DNA of 16,786 nucleotides, taken from NCBI GenBank assembly GCA_963922235.1, contig CAWUIJ010000057.1:1-16786 (forward strand), read 5' to 3'. This document shows positions 1-6,702 of the stretch, piece after piece. Every line of letters begins with the position of its first letter. Within the stretch, counting starts at the first letter, position 1. A program made the translations under genes and the position numbers. The notes beneath the pieces were generated by a model, which worked only from the letters and a program-made list of their open reading frames with translations, was not told the origin of the DNA and ran no database searches. The stretch comes from Parvularcula sp963922235 (GTDB lineage Bacteria > Pseudomonadota > Alphaproteobacteria > Caulobacterales > Parvularculaceae).

Positions 1-1
1 C

Positions 2-241
2 GAGCCCTCGCTGCTGGTGGGGGAGCCCGTGATCCCTGTCACCATGCGTGCCTTTGGCACCACAATCCGGTGGATGACGGTGCTGATGACCTTTGGTTCT
101 CCGCAGGACGCCATGGTCGAGCAGCTCACGGTGGAGCAATTTCTGCCCGCTGATGATCATACGGCTGCGTTCGTTGAGGCGATGTATCTTTCATCGCCCG
201 TGAAAACCCTGGCGGACGAGAAACCCGTCACGGTCGCCTAG
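2..241 (+). CDS. C-terminal fragment of an unidentified protein (5' end outside window)
   Basis: The reading frame is open from base 2 to a TAG at 239-241, giving the last 79 residues or so of a gene that starts before the window. Visible stretches are a basic/aromatic segment (FGTTIRWMTVLMTFGSPQD) and an acidic end (VEQFLPADDHTAAFVEAMY). The pattern 'FGSPQD...EQFLPAD' vaguely recalls the C-terminal ligand-binding half of some XRE/MmyB-like regulators, but this is memory-based and weak, so I give no function. No signal peptide or membrane segment is visible in this part. Its stop codon overlaps that of the convergent DUF1254 gene: both TAG codons lie within the palindrome CTAG at 238-241, leaving no space between the genes. 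Confidence 0.6.
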   Translation, partial: EPSLLVGEPVIPVTMRAFGTTIRWMTVLMTFGSPQDAMVEQLTVEQFLPADDHTAAFVEAMYLSSPVKTLADEKPVTVA

Positions 242-768
242 AGTTTTTGGCAGACATCACCGGCTGCTGCCTCTTCCGCCCGAGCATAATACTCATCCGT
301 AGGCGACAGGCGGCGGATCAACGCGACCCCTTGTGGATGATTGAGCACATGAAGCTTGAGGCCCTCGGGCACGGGAACATCTTGATCGCGCGCCAACGCC
401 AAAACGGTACCAGTGACAGAAGGCTCATCCGGCCCCAGATCAATAGCGACCACATTGTCCGTTTCGCCATCATAGACATTGAGCGAACCATAACTGTCCC
501 ACGCCCCGCCCTCTACGAGCACTGGGCCGTCGGCGAGATCAAAAAGACAAATCGAATACGCCACGTCCGGCGAGGTTCTGACCACCGACTGCGATTGAGG
601 CGTGGCGCGCGGAGACAACATGAACGTGTGGAAAGGAAGTCCGCGGTCGGCCAGCATATCAACGGCCTTGTTCATTATCGTGCTCGGAAGCATTGACAGT
701 GTCACGACATGAGACGCTACCGCCGCAAGAAAGAAGACGGCCACAGGGACAACAAAAAGCCGGATCAT
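238..768 (-). CDS. DUF1254 domain protein, membrane-anchored
   Basis: This is a 176-residue protein of unknown function. A hydrophobic N-terminus (about residues 2-28) should act as a signal anchor, leaving the rest periplasmic. The segment SPDVAYSICLFDL (66-78), then GPVLVEG, YGSLNVYD (93-100) and TDN (103-105), matches the core of DUF1254 domains. In that family this domain usually sits N-terminal to DUF1214 in one longer chain; here it is a separate short protein. I chose the ATG at 768 over an upstream TTG at 783 because it forms an ATGA overlap with the stop of the preceding DUF1214 gene, typical of translational coupling. The two proteins probably work together, perhaps as a complex. 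No catalytic residues can be named. It ends tail to tail with the gene at 2-241. Confidence 0.85.
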   Translation of the reverse strand: MIRLFVVPVAVFFLAAVASHVVTLSMLPSTIMNKAVDMLADRGLPFHTFMLSPRATPQSQSVVRTSPDVAYSICLFDLADGPVLVEGGAWDSYGSLNVYDGETDNVVAIDLGPDEPSVTGTVLALARDQDVPVPEGLKLHVLNHPQGVALIRRLSPTDEYYARAEEAAAGDVCQKL

Positions 769-1364
769 TCTTCGCCCCCGCAAGACAGTCGCTGAACCGA
801 GGGCGGTCTCACATGGGCTTCGGGGTCGTTCAAAACCCCCTCCGTAGGCCGATAGAGACGCAAGGTCAGGTCATACATCCCTGCCGCCTTGCTGGAAATC
901 CAAGCACCCCTCTCCGGTTTCTCCGCTGAAATGATCGCCTCCCAAGCACCTCCGGTCGCGACGTCGCTTGCATCAAAGGACAGGGCGTCGTCATCATTCA
1001 TCGGGAGCATACTGTCTTGATCATACAGCGTTATCGACCACCAATAGGAAGCTTGGTCGCCGCCGCTCAATCGATATGTGCAGTCCTCCGTGAGGCTCTG
1101 ACCGTCATCATCCGTGTTGCGCACGAAATAAACTGCTCCTTCTTTTCGCATCGCAAGCAGGCCATGGCGAGCGATACGCGCCCGGAGATAGGGGTCCGCG
1201 GCCTCTGACCCGACGGACCAATCGCTCATCCATCCCTCCACGCTGACGTCTGCAAAAGACATCGGCGAGCGATTGCCCATGAGCCCCGCCCCCCAAAGCG
1301 CCGTGAGCGGCCCGACGAGAGCGCCAAGCACGAGGGAACCCAAAACTGCTGAGATTCTCATCAT
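765..1364 (-). CDS. DUF1214 domain protein, membrane-anchored
   Basis: This is a 199-residue protein of unknown function and the first gene of a two-gene unit with the DUF1254 gene. A hydrophobic segment (about residues 4-30) is a likely signal anchor. The DUF1214 core is visible as DPYLRARIARHG (57-68), WWSITLYD (108-115) and an acidic 'MNDDDALSFD' stretch, then 'MYDLTLRLYRP' near the end. DUF1214 normally forms the C-terminal part of DUF1254-DUF1214 proteins of 400 residues or more, some of which carry beta-sandwich folds; this is a stand-alone version. The start is uncertain: a TTG at 1403 would add 13 basic residues, but the ATG at 1364 (followed by another ATG) places the hydrophobic anchor at the N-terminus. 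Neither has a strong ribosome-binding site. It is divergent from the sulfatase operon. Confidence 0.82.
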   Translation of the reverse strand: MMRISAVLGSLVLGALVGPLTALWGAGLMGNRSPMSFADVSVEGWMSDWSVGSEAADPYLRARIARHGLLAMRKEGAVYFVRNTDDDGQSLTEDCTYRLSGGDQASYWWSITLYDQDSMLPMNDDDALSFDASDVATGGAWEAIISAEKPERGAWISSKAAGMYDLTLRLYRPTEGVLNDPEAHVRPPSVQRLSCGGEE

Positions 1365-1483
1365 GGCCCGACGGTATCGCGCGACCTCACTGGGGACAAG
1401 CAAGCAGCCTGTCTTTTGGATCCTTCACCTTTGGCCGCAGTCCCTTCACTATTGGCATCACCTGTGACAAAAACTGTTGATAA

Positions 1484-1500
1484 GCAGGATCAAAGCCTGC
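1484..1500 (+). repeat. Small inverted repeat just upstream of the sulfatase ribosome-binding site
   Basis: The arms GCAGG (1484-1488) and CCTGC (1496-1500) are perfect complements around a 7-base loop. The repeat directly abuts the GGGAGG Shine-Dalgarno at 1501-1506. It could form a weak hairpin in the mRNA leader or serve as an operator half-site pair. The stem is short, so chance is possible. Confidence 0.3.
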
Positions 1501-1508
1501 GGGAGGAA
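1501..1508 (+). promoter_or_regulatory. Ribosome-binding site fixing the first sulfatase start
   Basis: A strong GGGAGGAA lies 3 to 5 bases upstream of the ATG at 1512 and decides that start over the upstream in-frame ATG at 1416, which lacks such a site and would bury the signal peptide behind 32 polar residues. Confidence 0.7.
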
Positions 1509-1511
1509 AGC

Positions 1512-3272
1512 ATGGTACCCCTTCGCCGGCTTGCTGCTTGCGCCTTAAGCTTGTGTGCTCTGCAAGCTGAGGGATTGACCCAGGACCAGCCCAACGTTGT
1601 GGTCATCTTGATCGATGACGCAGGGTTCATGGATCTAGGCGCCTATGGCGGTGAAGCAAAGACACCCGCGATTGATGCGATGACCGCACGGGGCACCATG
1701 TTCACCCGCGCGCACTCCTCACCCCTCTGCGCACCCTCCCGCGCCATGCTTCTGACCGGTATCGACAGTCACCGAGCGGGTGTGTCGTTGATTTCAGAAG
1801 TTCTGCCCCCAGAGCTTGATGGCCAACCCGGCTATGGCCGCAGCCTTTTGCCAGGTGTACGGACCATTGCTACGCACCTGCAGTCCGCTGGTTATCGGAC
1901 GTTTATGACGGGCAAGTGGCACCTGGGTCACGAGGCCGGTGAGTTACCAATCGACCATGGGTTTGATCGCTCGTTCGCACTCGACGCATCAGGCGCAGAC
2001 AACTGGGACGACAAATCCTACCTGCCCTTCTACGATGAGGCCCCCTGGTACGAAGACGGCGAGGAAGCAGCGCTTCCCGAAGACTTCTACAGCTCTGCTT
2101 TCATCGTCGATAAGATGATCGACTATCTTGAGGCGGATGAGCGAGAGGATGACCCGTTCTTCGCTTACCTCGCTTTTCAAGCCATCCACATCCCGATCCA
2201 AGCCCCGCGGGAGTTCACCGAGCAATATATTGAAACCTATTCTTCGGGTTGGGATGAGCTCCGCCAAACGCGATTCTCGCGCGCGAAAGCGATGGGTCTC
2301 ATTCCAGAGAATGCTCGGCTCGGGCCAATGCACGAGAGCCTCGCACGCTGGGACAGCCTGTCCCCTGAAGAGCAAGAGTTCAGTGCCAAGAGCATGGCCC
2401 TTAATGCCGGTATGCTCTCTGCCCTGGATCATCACCTTGGCCGGTTCATTGCCTATCTCCAAGACAACGACGCCTACGACAACACCGTCTTTGTGATCAC
2501 GTCAGACAATGGTCCGGAGTACAATGACCCTCTCGTATCAGGGAATCTGGGCCTATGGCTCCAGTTCAATGGCTACAATCGGGATTTCGAGACCTTGGGC
2601 GAGCGCGGTAGCTACGCTTTCATTGGTCCCGAATGGGCGAGTGCCGCGGCAAGCCCCAGCGCTCGCTTCAAATTCTATCAGTCCGAAGGCGGGACAAGGG
2701 TGCCCCTGGTTATCGCAGGACCCGGCCTACCTGAGGGTCAACGGTCAGAAGCCTTCACCTATGTGACCGACATCGCCCCTACGATCCTAGAGCTGACAGG
2801 TTCACCAGCTGTCGACGGCGTTGAGATCACAGGACGCAGCCTTTCTGACATTCTCCAGGGGACCGCCGAGGTCGTCTATGGCCCGAACGAGCCGATTGGG
2901 ATGGAAATGGCAGGTCACTCCGCACTGGTCAGGGGTGACTACAAGTTGCTGCGGGATGGTGAGCCGCATAGTGACAATGTCTGGCGCCTCTACAACATTG
3001 TGGCCGACCCAGGTGAGACCCAGGATCTCGCTGACGTGATGCCGGAGCTCTTCGCCAGCATGATGGCTGACTATGAAGCTTACGCTGACGAATATGGCGT
3101 GCTCCCGCTGCCGGAGGGTTACTCCACGATCAAACAAGCTGTGGCCAATGGCTCGCGCCATACGCTGCGCAAGTACGGGCCGTTCCTGTTCGGGTTCAGT
3201 GCTGTTTCACTCGCTGCGTTCATCGCTGGCGGGTTTTTTCTATATCGGTATCTTCGTGCAAGGAGGGCATGA
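1512..3272 (+). CDS. Formylglycine-type sulfatase (arylsulfatase family) with C-terminal membrane anchor
   Basis: This 586-residue alkaline-phosphatase-superfamily sulfatase would hydrolyse a sulfate ester in the periplasm. The active-site signature CAPSRAMLLTG starts at Cys73, which must be converted to formylglycine by a maturase (none is in this window). Metal and active-site motifs are in order: Asp35-Asp36 (ILIDDAG), Lys135/His137 (TGKWHLG), Asp332-Asn333 (TSDNG) and a later EGGTRVP segment. The N-terminus (MVPLRRLAACALSLCALQA) looks like a signal peptide. The C-terminus (about 558-579) is a hydrophobic helix followed by RYLRARRA, a positive stop-transfer end, which predicts a type I protein tethered to the inner membrane by its tail. 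The start follows from a strong GGGAGG site. It is the first gene of an operon with the next sulfatase, 3 bp downstream. The substrate is unknown; aryl, alkyl or sugar sulfates are all possible. Confidence 0.93.
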   Translation: MVPLRRLAACALSLCALQAEGLTQDQPNVVVILIDDAGFMDLGAYGGEAKTPAIDAMTARGTMFTRAHSSPLCAPSRAMLLTGIDSHRAGVSLISEVLPPELDGQPGYGRSLLPGVRTIATHLQSAGYRTFMTGKWHLGHEAGELPIDHGFDRSFALDASGADNWDDKSYLPFYDEAPWYEDGEEAALPEDFYSSAFIVDKMIDYLEADEREDDPFFAYLAFQAIHIPIQAPREFTEQYIETYSSGWDELRQTRFSRAKAMGLIPENARLGPMHESLARWDSLSPEEQEFSAKSMALNAGMLSALDHHLGRFIAYLQDNDAYDNTVFVITSDNGPEYNDPLVSGNLGLWLQFNGYNRDFETLGERGSYAFIGPEWASAAASPSARFKFYQSEGGTRVPLVIAGPGLPEGQRSEAFTYVTDIAPTILELTGSPAVDGVEITGRSLSDILQGTAEVVYGPNEPIGMEMAGHSALVRGDYKLLRDGEPHSDNVWRLYNIVADPGETQDLADVMPELFASMMADYEAYADEYGVLPLPEGYSTIKQAVANGSRHTLRKYGPFLFGFSAVSLAAFIAGGFFLYRYLRARRA

Positions 3273-3275
3273 TCT

Positions 3276-4934
3276 ATGAATTCAACCATGAAAAAGATTG
3301 CGGCCGGCGTTGTCGGCGGCGTGGCTGTGATCGGCGGTCTGGCATGGATCAATCTTGAGAACATATTGCTCACGCTGGCGAAGAATGCCGGGTACAAGGG
3401 CGAAGTCTTCGACACCATGGAGATTGCTTGGCAACAAGGCCCCGCGACACGCAGCCAAGATCCAGAGCAGCCGAACATCATCTTTATTCTCGCTGACGAT
3501 CTTGGGTACAATGATATCTCCACCTATGGCGGCGGTGTCGCCGGGGGCACCGTCCCGACACCGAATATTGATCGGCTGCGTGCAGGCGGCGCCAGCTTCG
3601 ACGTCGCTTATTCTGGAACATCAAGCTGCGCTCCTTCGCGAGGCATGCTGATGACCGGTCGTTACCCCACACGGACGGGTTTCGAGTTCACACCGATGCC
3701 AGACGGTATGGCTGGCATCATCACAACCATTGCCAATCGTGCCCGTGAAAACCGGCCTAAGGTCAAGGTCAACAGAAACGCGTCGACGATCTCCTACATC
3801 GATCAGGGGCTACCCACGTCAGAAGTGACAATCGCCGAAACGCTCAGAGAGGTCGGCTACCACAACGTCCATATCGGCAAATGGCATTTGGGCCGGTCCC
3901 CAGACACCCTCCCGCAAGCACAGGGTTTTGACGAGAGCCTTTTGATGACCAGTGGACTGTACCTTCCTGAGGATCATCCCGGCGCGGTCAACTCAAAGAA
4001 TGACTTTGACCCGGTTGACCGTTTCCTGTGGTCGGCCATGCAGTACATTGCTCAGTATAACAACGGCCCAGCTTTCGAGCCAGGCGGCTATCTCACCGAT
4101 TGGTGGACGGACGAAGCGATTGACGTGATTGAGGCGAACAAGAACCGTCCCTTCTTCCTCTACCTCGCGCACTGGGCTGTCCACACACCGCTGCAAGCGC
4201 GCAAAGAAGACTATGAGCTGCTCTCGCACATCGAGGACCACAACGAGCGGGTCTATGCGGCGATGGTGCTGTCTCTCGATCGCAGCGTAGGCAGGATTAT
4301 GGACTCCCTCGAGGAGCAAGGCCTCGCAGACAACACGATCATTGTCTTCAGTTCAGACAATGGCGGCGCCAACTATATCGGTCTTCCCGACATCAACAAA
4401 CCCTTCCGTGGTTGGAAGATTACCTTCTTTGAGGGCGGCATCCGTGTGCCGATGATCATGAAATGGCCAAACAAGATTGAGGCTGGAACGACAATCACTG
4501 CACCCGTGAGCCATATTGACGTGATGCCGACCCTGGCCGCAGCAGCAGGCGCGCCTTTGCCTGACGTGAAAATCGACGGCGTGAACCTTCTTCCGATTGC
4601 ACTCGGCGAGACTGAGGAGCGTCCCCATGATGCGATCTTCTTCCAGTCAGGACCTTACCGTGTGGTTCGCGCAGACGATTGGAAGCTGCAACTCAACGCC
4701 AGACCGGGCGCTGTGCATCTCTACAATCTTGCCTCGGACCCGACCGAGCAAATCAATGTTGCACAGTGGTACCCGGAAAAGGTCGCTGAGCTGACAGCCA
4801 TGATTGAAGACCACGTCAGCAAAGGGAACGGTCCCCTCTACGACTACCAAATCGAAGGTTTCGTCTCCGTCGACAAGCCGCTCGACCGAAACTACGTTCC
4901 AGACGATGATGAATATATCCTGTGGCCCAATTAA
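3276..4934 (+). CDS. Formylglycine-type sulfatase (arylsulfatase family) with N-terminal anchor
   Basis: This 552-residue sulfatase is paralogous to the gene before it. Motifs are Asp74-Asp75 (ILADDLGYND), the formylglycine signature CAPSRGMLMTG with Cys118, Lys202/His204 (IGKWHLG), Asp361-Asn362 (SSDNGG) and FEGGIRVP. A hydrophobic stretch at about residues 6-35 is a signal anchor or uncleaved signal, placing the catalytic domain in the periplasm. It has no C-terminal helix, unlike its neighbour. The start ATG at 3276 has a strong AGGAGG at 3261-3266, which lies inside the end of the upstream gene; an in-frame ATG at 3288 is less well placed. The 3-bp gap implies co-transcription and probably coupled translation. 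The pair may act on different sulfate positions of one substrate or on related substrates; this is inference. The stop codon lies inside a palindrome at 4922-4943. Confidence 0.94.
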   Translation: MNSTMKKIAAGVVGGVAVIGGLAWINLENILLTLAKNAGYKGEVFDTMEIAWQQGPATRSQDPEQPNIIFILADDLGYNDISTYGGGVAGGTVPTPNIDRLRAGGASFDVAYSGTSSCAPSRGMLMTGRYPTRTGFEFTPMPDGMAGIITTIANRARENRPKVKVNRNASTISYIDQGLPTSEVTIAETLREVGYHNVHIGKWHLGRSPDTLPQAQGFDESLLMTSGLYLPEDHPGAVNSKNDFDPVDRFLWSAMQYIAQYNNGPAFEPGGYLTDWWTDEAIDVIEANKNRPFFLYLAHWAVHTPLQARKEDYELLSHIEDHNERVYAAMVLSLDRSVGRIMDSLEEQGLADNTIIVFSSDNGGANYIGLPDINKPFRGWKITFFEGGIRVPMIMKWPNKIEAGTTITAPVSHIDVMPTLAAAAGAPLPDVKIDGVNLLPIALGETEERPHDAIFFQSGPYRVVRADDWKLQLNARPGAVHLYNLASDPTEQINVAQWYPEKVAELTAMIEDHVSKGNGPLYDYQIEGFVSVDKPLDRNYVPDDDEYILWPN

Positions 4935-4943
4935 TTGGACCAC
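4922..4943. repeat. 22-bp palindrome spanning the second sulfatase stop codon
   Basis: The core CCAATTAATTGG (4927-4938) is a perfect 12-bp palindrome. It is flanked by GTGG (4922-4925) and CCAC (4940-4943), with a single C/A mismatch between. It contains the TAA stop and lies in the 26-bp gap between convergent transcription units. It could form a tight hairpin that helps end transcription from both sides, but there is no T-run, so it is not a standard intrinsic terminator; a dimeric protein site is the other reading. Confidence 0.45.
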
Positions 4944-4960
4944 TGAGGTGATTAGGGAAG

Positions 4961-6028
4961 TTACCGGAGACGGATCTTCTCAGTCCCGGCAGGTAGGCTG
5001 AACAGCATACCATCTTCCGTCACGGTGATGGGCCCCGAAAAATGCTTGGGCGCATCACCGAGATAAGCCGGATAAAGAAGACGCGTTGGCGGCGGCGGGA
5101 TCAGGTGATAAAACGCCAAATAGTCCACGCCAGCCTCTTCAGCCATTTGGGCAGCCTCTTCCGGGGTCGCATGATAATCCGGAATGTCATGGGCAATGAT
5201 CTCGACCTGGTCATTTCCCACAGCAGCAGCAGCGCGCTCCAAAATCCCCACAAGATCCTGCTGCAGACCATCATGGATCAAGAGATCGGCACCACGCGCT
5301 GCCTCTATCATGTTGTCGTCATAGGCCGTGTCGCCGCTAATCGTCACCCGGCGATCTTTATAGTCGATACGAAACGCGACAGCAGGGTCCACGGGTTCAT
5401 GATTGATCTCATAGGCCGTCACGGTCAGCTCGCCTGACTGATAAACGACCAAAGACCCGCCCTCCTCCACGGAAAACTCTGTGGCGACACCGCCATAACC
5501 CGCAGGGGGTATGGCTTCTTCTCCGTGGTGTTCAATCCGGTAGGTCGCATCGACAGCATAGGCCATGTTAAAGCCAGCCACGACCTGCTCCGTGCCGACA
5601 GGCCCATAGATGGGAAGCGGCGCCTGGCGCCGCCCTCCTGCCCAGGACTGAAGCAGCATCTCACCCAAACCATCAATATGATCTGAGTGCAGATGGGTGA
5701 GGAAGATCTTGTCGATCTCACCGGCGTTGATACCCATCACTCCGAGCTGGCGGGAACTGCCGCCACCTGTATCGAAGATCATGAGCTCTTCCCCTGCGAG
5801 CACTGCCAAACACGGACCAGCACGATTGGGAGCTGGCAAAGGAGACGAGGATCCGCACACGCCGACATGAATTCCGTCCGGCAAGTCATCGAGGGGCGAG
5901 CCCGCGAGCCTCTCCTTGGTGACACGCTCGAACACCATGAGGCCAAGGCTTCGTTGATTGGCTTTGAACAACACAACGCCAAGCACCACTGCGGTGGCAG
6001 CAATCGATGCTATACGGATGATTTTCAC
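4961..6028 (-). CDS. Metallo-beta-lactamase-fold hydrolase, membrane-anchored (AtsA/RNase Z-like branch)
   Basis: This 355-residue zinc hydrolase has the signature THLHSDH (His112, His114, Asp116, His117), then His210 (EINHEP), Asp233 (ISGDTAYDD) and a C-terminal DYHATPEEAAQMAEEAG...FYHLIPP segment with His286 and His308. That set is typical of the RNase Z-like branch that includes the Pseudoalteromonas-type AtsA arylsulfatase. A hydrophobic helix at residues 5-21 predicts an anchored or exported protein, which argues against tRNA processing. The start is GTG at 6028, with AGAAGG at 6045-6040 and an in-frame stop shortly upstream leaving little choice. It is the last gene of the DUF2855-GST operon (29-bp gap) and converges on the two sulfatases. 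The substrate is unknown: an ester, lactone or sulfate ester is plausible. Confidence 0.9.
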   Translation of the reverse strand: MKIIRIASIAATAVVLGVVLFKANQRSLGLMVFERVTKERLAGSPLDDLPDGIHVGVCGSSSPLPAPNRAGPCLAVLAGEELMIFDTGGGSSRQLGVMGINAGEIDKIFLTHLHSDHIDGLGEMLLQSWAGGRRQAPLPIYGPVGTEQVVAGFNMAYAVDATYRIEHHGEEAIPPAGYGGVATEFSVEEGGSLVVYQSGELTVTAYEINHEPVDPAVAFRIDYKDRRVTISGDTAYDDNMIEAARGADLLIHDGLQQDLVGILERAAAAVGNDQVEIIAHDIPDYHATPEEAAQMAEEAGVDYLAFYHLIPPPPTRLLYPAYLGDAPKHFSGPITVTEDGMLFSLPAGTEKIRLR

Positions 6029-6057
6029 TGACTCTATCGCCTTCTATGACTGATGGT

Positions 6058-6702
6058 TTACGGCGCCGTCTGCGCAATGCTTGGGCGTTCGTTCATTGCC
6101 TCTCGCCAACGCCAGATGTTTGTCAGCTCCTCCGAAGGGCGATTTTTGATCACCTTCGAGAAATCAACAGCCACAACAGCGACCAGATCCGCGGCAGAGA
6201 AATTGTCTGATGCCAGGAACTCGCGGCCCTCGAGGGCCTCGTTGAGCACTTCCCAGAAAACGCCGAGGCGGCTTGCGCCACGTGCGGCGAGCTCTGGAAT
6301 TTGATCGTAATTCACAGGCCCGGTGAGAGCGCGCCCCTTCATCCCCGGCGCCACATTTCTCAGGACTTCAGCAACCGCTCCAAGGCCCTCAAATTCTGTG
6401 CGCGCTGACCACGTGGCGATGGATGCGCGCTCTAGGGGGGTTACCCCTAAGAGCGGTTGATCGGGGTGCTTCGCATCGAGATAAGCGAGAATACCCGCAT
6501 TGTCGGTGAGGACGTGACCTTCCTCCACCTTCAGTGCAGGAACAGTACACGACGGATTGATCGCGCGATACTCATCGCCCAGATGCTCTCCAGTCATGAG
6601 ATTGACACTGACGGACTCATAATCGAGCCCCTTTTCCAGCAACACGATTTCAGCGCGCCGCGGGCTGGGTGCCATACCGAACGTATAAAGAGTGTAAGTC
6701 AT
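6058..6702 (-). CDS. Glutathione S-transferase family protein
   Basis: This is a 214-residue cytosolic GST of normal length. The N-terminal thioredoxin-like domain runs to about residue 80: YTFGMAPSPRRAEIVLLEKG (strand and helix, with Ser13 a candidate glutathione-activating residue), the VPAL cis-proline motif at 54-57, and the glutathione-contacting loop TDNAGI at 66-71. The rest is the helical C-terminal domain with FSAADL (N-capping motif) near residue 170. The family conjugates glutathione to electrophiles or carries out isomerisation, dehalogenation or peroxide reduction; which applies here is not visible. It follows the DUF2855 gene with no gap (TAA directly followed by ATG), so translation is probably coupled. 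The gene contains an operator-like palindrome at 6432-6451 made partly of uncommon codons (TTA, GTA, CTA). Confidence 0.92.
   Translation of the reverse strand: MTYTLYTFGMAPSPRRAEIVLLEKGLDYESVSVNLMTGEHLGDEYRAINPSCTVPALKVEEGHVLTDNAGILAYLDAKHPDQPLLGVTPLERASIATWSARTEFEGLGAVAEVLRNVAPGMKGRALTGPVNYDQIPELAARGASRLGVFWEVLNEALEGREFLASDNFSAADLVAVVAVDFSKVIKNRPSEELTNIWRWREAMNERPSIAQTAP
6432..6451. promoter_or_regulatory. Operator-like inverted repeat inside the GST gene
   Basis: The arms TAGGGG (6433-6438) and CCCCTA (6444-6449) are perfect complements around a 5-base spacer. On the minus strand the 12-mer TAGGGGTAACCC (6449-6438) is identical to 9898-9909 in the promoter region of the nearby TetR gene. 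It encodes part of the peptide PLLGVTPLE. No promoter is apparent next to it. It may be a second binding site for that regulator, or a coincidence of coding sequence. Confidence 0.35.

Larger units (their letters stand above)
1365..1511. promoter_or_regulatory. Divergent intergenic region between DUF1214 gene and sulfatase operon
   Basis: This 147-bp spacer must hold the promoters of both the minus-strand DUF1214/DUF1254 unit and the + strand sulfatase operon. A TTGGCA at 1452-1457 and a TTGATA at 1477-1482 could be -35 and -10 boxes for the sulfatases, but their 19-bp spacing is long and the match is modest. I see no convincing hexamer pair on the minus strand. A small inverted repeat lies at 1484-1500. 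Confidence 0.3.

Noticed and set aside
238..241. Overlapping stop codons of convergent genes in CTAG as a functional element
   Set aside because: Self-complementary stops are a simple consequence of tight gene packing; there is no further symmetry around them.
247..696. 149-residue + strand open frame
   Set aside because: It lies antisense to the DUF1254 gene, has an arginine-rich composition with no domain character, and is best explained as a shadow frame.
1518..1541. Lipoprotein signal (LAAC at residues 7-10) in the first sulfatase
   Set aside because: The cysteine is too close to the N-terminus, before any adequate hydrophobic core; a normal signal peptide ending near LQA is more plausible.
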